Source of the DNA: Acidimicrobiaceae bacterium
Lineage (GTDB): Bacteria > Actinomycetota > Acidimicrobiia > Acidimicrobiales > Bog-793
DNA: 15,908 nucleotides
Direction of reading: 5' to 3'
Assembly (NCBI GenBank): GCA_027459565.1
Contig: DAIDIA010000316.1
Coordinates: 1-15,908 of the forward strand
This document shows positions 14,411 to 15,908 of this stretch, piece by piece. The notes beneath the pieces are model-generated. The model ran no database searches and was not told the DNA's origin. It saw nothing but the letters and a program-made list of their open reading frames with translations. A program made the translations under genes and the position numbers. The stretch's first letter is position 1. The number at the start of each line of letters is the position of its first letter.

Positions 14411-15160
14411 ATGTCGGGCCATTCCAAGTGGGCGACGACGAAACATCAAAAGGGCGCGAAGGACAAAGCGAGGGCAAAGCTCTTCGCGAAGCTCATCCGT
14501 CAAGTCGAGGTCGCTGCGCGCGAAGGCGGTGGCGATATGAGTGCAAATGCGAACTTGCGAACGATGTATCAAAAGGCGCGCGATTCGTCTGTGCCGTTGG
14601 ACACGATTGAGCGGGCGATAAAGCGCGGAACCGGTGAACTCGAGGGCGTGCGATATGAGGCGATGAGCTACGAAGGCTATGCAGCCTCTGGGGTAGCCGT
14701 CATAGTCGAGTGTCTTACCGATAACCGCAATCGCACGGGGGCGGAGATCCGGACGATCTTCTCGCGCAATGGTGGTTCGATGGCCGAACCTGGGGCCGTC
14801 GCTTGGCAGTTCGCCCGTAAAGGGGTGATTACGGTATCGAGGGAGATCCTCGAAGATGATTTGATGGCAATCGTGCTCGAGACGGGAGCGGAAGATCTGC
14901 GCGATGACCGAGATTCATGGGCGCTTATTGCTGAACCTTCTGATCTTCAAGGAGTGCGGGAGGCGCTTGAGGCTGCTGGGATCGTGCCAAAATCGCTTGA
15001 AATTCAGATGATTGCTGCTACCGAGCATCTCGTTGAGGATGAATCGACGGCTCGCAAGGTTCTTCATCTTCTCAAGCTGCTCGATGATCAGGACGATGTC
15101 CAGAATGTCTGGTCCAATTTCGACATTCCGGACGCGATCCTCGAGGCAGTCTCCGCGTAG
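14411..15160 (+). CDS. yebC: YebC/PmpR family transcription/translation regulator
   Basis: This full-length 249-residue member begins with the invariant MSGHSKWATTKHQKGAKDKARAKLFAKLIRQ. IERAIKRGTGE, YEGYAASGVAVIVECLTDNRNRT and the GGSMAEPGAVAWQF block follow. Family members are described as DNA-binding regulators (PmpR) and, more recently, as ribosome-associated factors that relieve stalling at proline-rich or similar sequences. Sequence alone does not separate these roles. The ATG has GGAGGT (14400-14405) 5 bases upstream, one of the strongest Shine-Dalgarno sites in the window. ruvC follows after 48 bases, an arrangement conserved across many bacteria. The ArfB gene elsewhere in the window is another translation-rescue function, but the two are not linked. 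Confidence 0.98.
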   Translation: MSGHSKWATTKHQKGAKDKARAKLFAKLIRQVEVAAREGGGDMSANANLRTMYQKARDSSVPLDTIERAIKRGTGELEGVRYEAMSYEGYAASGVAVIVECLTDNRNRTGAEIRTIFSRNGGSMAEPGAVAWQFARKGVITVSREILEDDLMAIVLETGAEDLRDDRDSWALIAEPSDLQGVREALEAAGIVPKSLEIQMIAATEHLVEDESTARKVLHLLKLLDDQDDVQNVWSNFDIPDAILEAVSA

Positions 15161-15195
15161 TTCCCGCAATTCTCGCGACGACGCATCCTTGGTAC

Positions 15196-15201
15196 TACAA
15201 T
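15196..15201 (+). promoter_or_regulatory. Putative -10 box for a leaderless ruvC mRNA
   Basis: TACAAT matches TATAAT at five of six positions and ends 7 bases before the ruvC GTG, which would put transcription start at or next to the start codon. No Shine-Dalgarno site precedes the GTG. The -35 is poor: TCGCGA at 17-base spacing matches at three positions. Confidence 0.42.
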
Positions 15202-15208
15202 CGAACGT

Positions 15209-15733
15209 GTGTACGTATTGGGAATTGACCCCGGACTCACCCGCTGCGGTTATGGCTGCGTAGACGCCAGTTCTGGGCAACATCGTGCCGTTGCTGCCGG
15301 CGTGATTACGACGCCGGTGAGTCTGCCCCTTCCCGAGAGGCTCGCCTTGCTCCGCAAAGAGCTCGTGGCGTTGATGCTCGAATTCAGACCCGACGCGGTC
15401 GTTGTTGAGCGGGTGTTGTTTCAGACAAACGCGAAGACAGCGATGTCTGTTGGGCAGGCGAGTGGCCTCGCGCTTGCTACGGCTGCGGAATTGAATATTG
15501 CGGTGGCGGAGTACTCATCAAACGAGGTGAAGCTTGCGGTGGCGGGATATGGCGCAGCTACCAAAGCACAGGTACAGGAGATGGTCACGAAACTCTTGAA
15601 TCTTCGAGAGATTCCGCGTCCGCCCGATGTAGCGGACGCCCTCGCGCTTGCGGTGTGCCATCTTGCGATGGTTCGCGGACAAGGACTCGCTGAGGCCGAA
15701 GGCTCTCCAGGTCGAAGTCGGAGGATCTCTTGA
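15209..15733 (+). CDS. ruvC: Crossover junction endodeoxyribonuclease RuvC
   Basis: This 174-residue Holliday-junction resolvase cuts junctions moved by the RuvAB motor in recombinational repair. All four catalytic acids are seen: Asp7 (LGIDPGLTRCG), Glu67 (VVVERVLF), and Asp140 and Asp143 (RPPDVADALALAVCH), equivalent to E. coli D7, E66, D138 and D141. Length is typical, with a short Arg/Ser tail. The start is GTG at 15209, giving the invariant short N-terminus. It has no Shine-Dalgarno site but a near-consensus -10 hexamer 7 bases upstream, so the mRNA may be leaderless. Its stop overlaps the ruvA start by two bases (TTGA), consistent with a ruvC-ruvA operon. Confidence 0.97.
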   Translation: MYVLGIDPGLTRCGYGCVDASSGQHRAVAAGVITTPVSLPLPERLALLRKELVALMLEFRPDAVVVERVLFQTNAKTAMSVGQASGLALATAAELNIAVAEYSSNEVKLAVAGYGAATKAQVQEMVTKLLNLREIPRPPDVADALALAVCHLAMVRGQGLAEAEGSPGRSRRIS

Positions 15734-15908
15734 TCGGTCTTATCGAAGGTCATCTCAGCGATGGTGAAATGCGCAGGGATGGTACTGCAACCGTATTGGT
15801 AAACGTCAATGGGGTTGGATATGAACTCGCGATCAGCGCTCGGCATTTTCAAGTGCTCCCCGAACCGGGAGCTCCGGTTTCCATGCGGGTGCATACCCAT
15901 GTGCGCGA
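15730..15908 (+). CDS. ruvA: Holliday junction branch migration protein RuvA, N-terminal part (truncated by window edge)
   Basis: The first 59 codons are visible. They read MIGLIEGHLSDGE at the start, with VLVNVNGVGYELAIS further on, which is the N-terminal OB-fold of RuvA that contacts the four-way junction. The NGVGYE block and the MI..I.G start are characteristic. Initiation is at TTG 15730-15732, chosen because GGAGG (15720-15724) lies 5 bases upstream and the family N-terminus begins exactly there. The TTG overlaps the ruvC TGA stop, so the two are translationally coupled. The helix-hairpin-helix and RuvB-binding domains lie beyond the right edge. Confidence 0.93.
   Translation, partial: MIGLIEGHLSDGEMRRDGTATVLVNVNGVGYELAISARHFQVLPEPGAPVSMRVHTHVR

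Noticed and set aside
1..15908. Mobile element, prophage, CRISPR array or defence island
   Set aside because: No transposase, integrase, terminal repeats, regularly spaced repeats or defence-type domains were seen; gene content is mostly conserved housekeeping.

Overview
This window looks like the chromosome of an actinobacterium. It carries a mycothiol ligase (mshC), a mycothiol-dependent-type enzyme, an F420:NADP oxidoreductase, and the pgsA-patA-pimA block for phosphatidylinositol mannosides. Most of these traits are largely confined to Actinobacteria. By eye the DNA is only moderately GC-rich, and the gene set lacks mycolic-acid-type features, so I lean towards a non-mycobacterial lineage such as Acidimicrobiia. 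That last step is inference. I see no insertion sequence, phage gene, CRISPR array, tRNA or rRNA.

Layout. Bases 1-4325 hold a minus-strand block read hyuA > hyuB > arfB: a two-subunit hydantoinase/oxoprolinase-type enzyme followed by a ribosome-rescue hydrolase. Bases 4326-4682 form a divergent intergenic region of about 357 bases with an unusual density of inverted repeats, and this is the best candidate for something undescribed. Everything from 4683 to the right edge is on the plus strand. First comes a redox group: Bcp-type peroxiredoxin, F420:NADP oxidoreductase, MshC. Next is thrS, coupled by overlapping codons to a HIT-family hydrolase/phosphorylase, which is coupled in turn to a DinB-fold MDMPI-family enzyme. 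Then come pgsA (phosphatidylinositol-phosphate synthase), patA and pimA, which together make mannosylated phosphatidylinositol lipids. After these are a membrane M48 metalloprotease, yebC, ruvC and the start of ruvA, which runs off the window.

How the parts relate. From memory, the order thrS - HIT - pgsA - patA - pimA - ... - yebC - ruvC - ruvA matches the Mycobacterium tuberculosis Rv2614c-to-Rv2593c neighbourhood. This window differs in having an MDMPI-family gene between HIT and pgsA, an M48 protease where mycobacteria have a Nudix gene and pdxS/pdxT, and mshC with redox genes upstream of thrS. Gene starts use two styles. Some genes have clear Shine-Dalgarno sites (arfB, thrS, pgsA, yebC, ruvA). 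At least two (the peroxiredoxin and ruvC) have a TANNNT -10-like hexamer 6-7 bases before the start codon and no Shine-Dalgarno site, as expected for leaderless transcripts.

The most notable observations are the multi-hairpin intergenic region with an 8-bp long-range helix, the apparent leaderless starts, the roughly 90-residue charged C-terminal extension of PgsA, and the divergent lipid-acceptor region of PimA.
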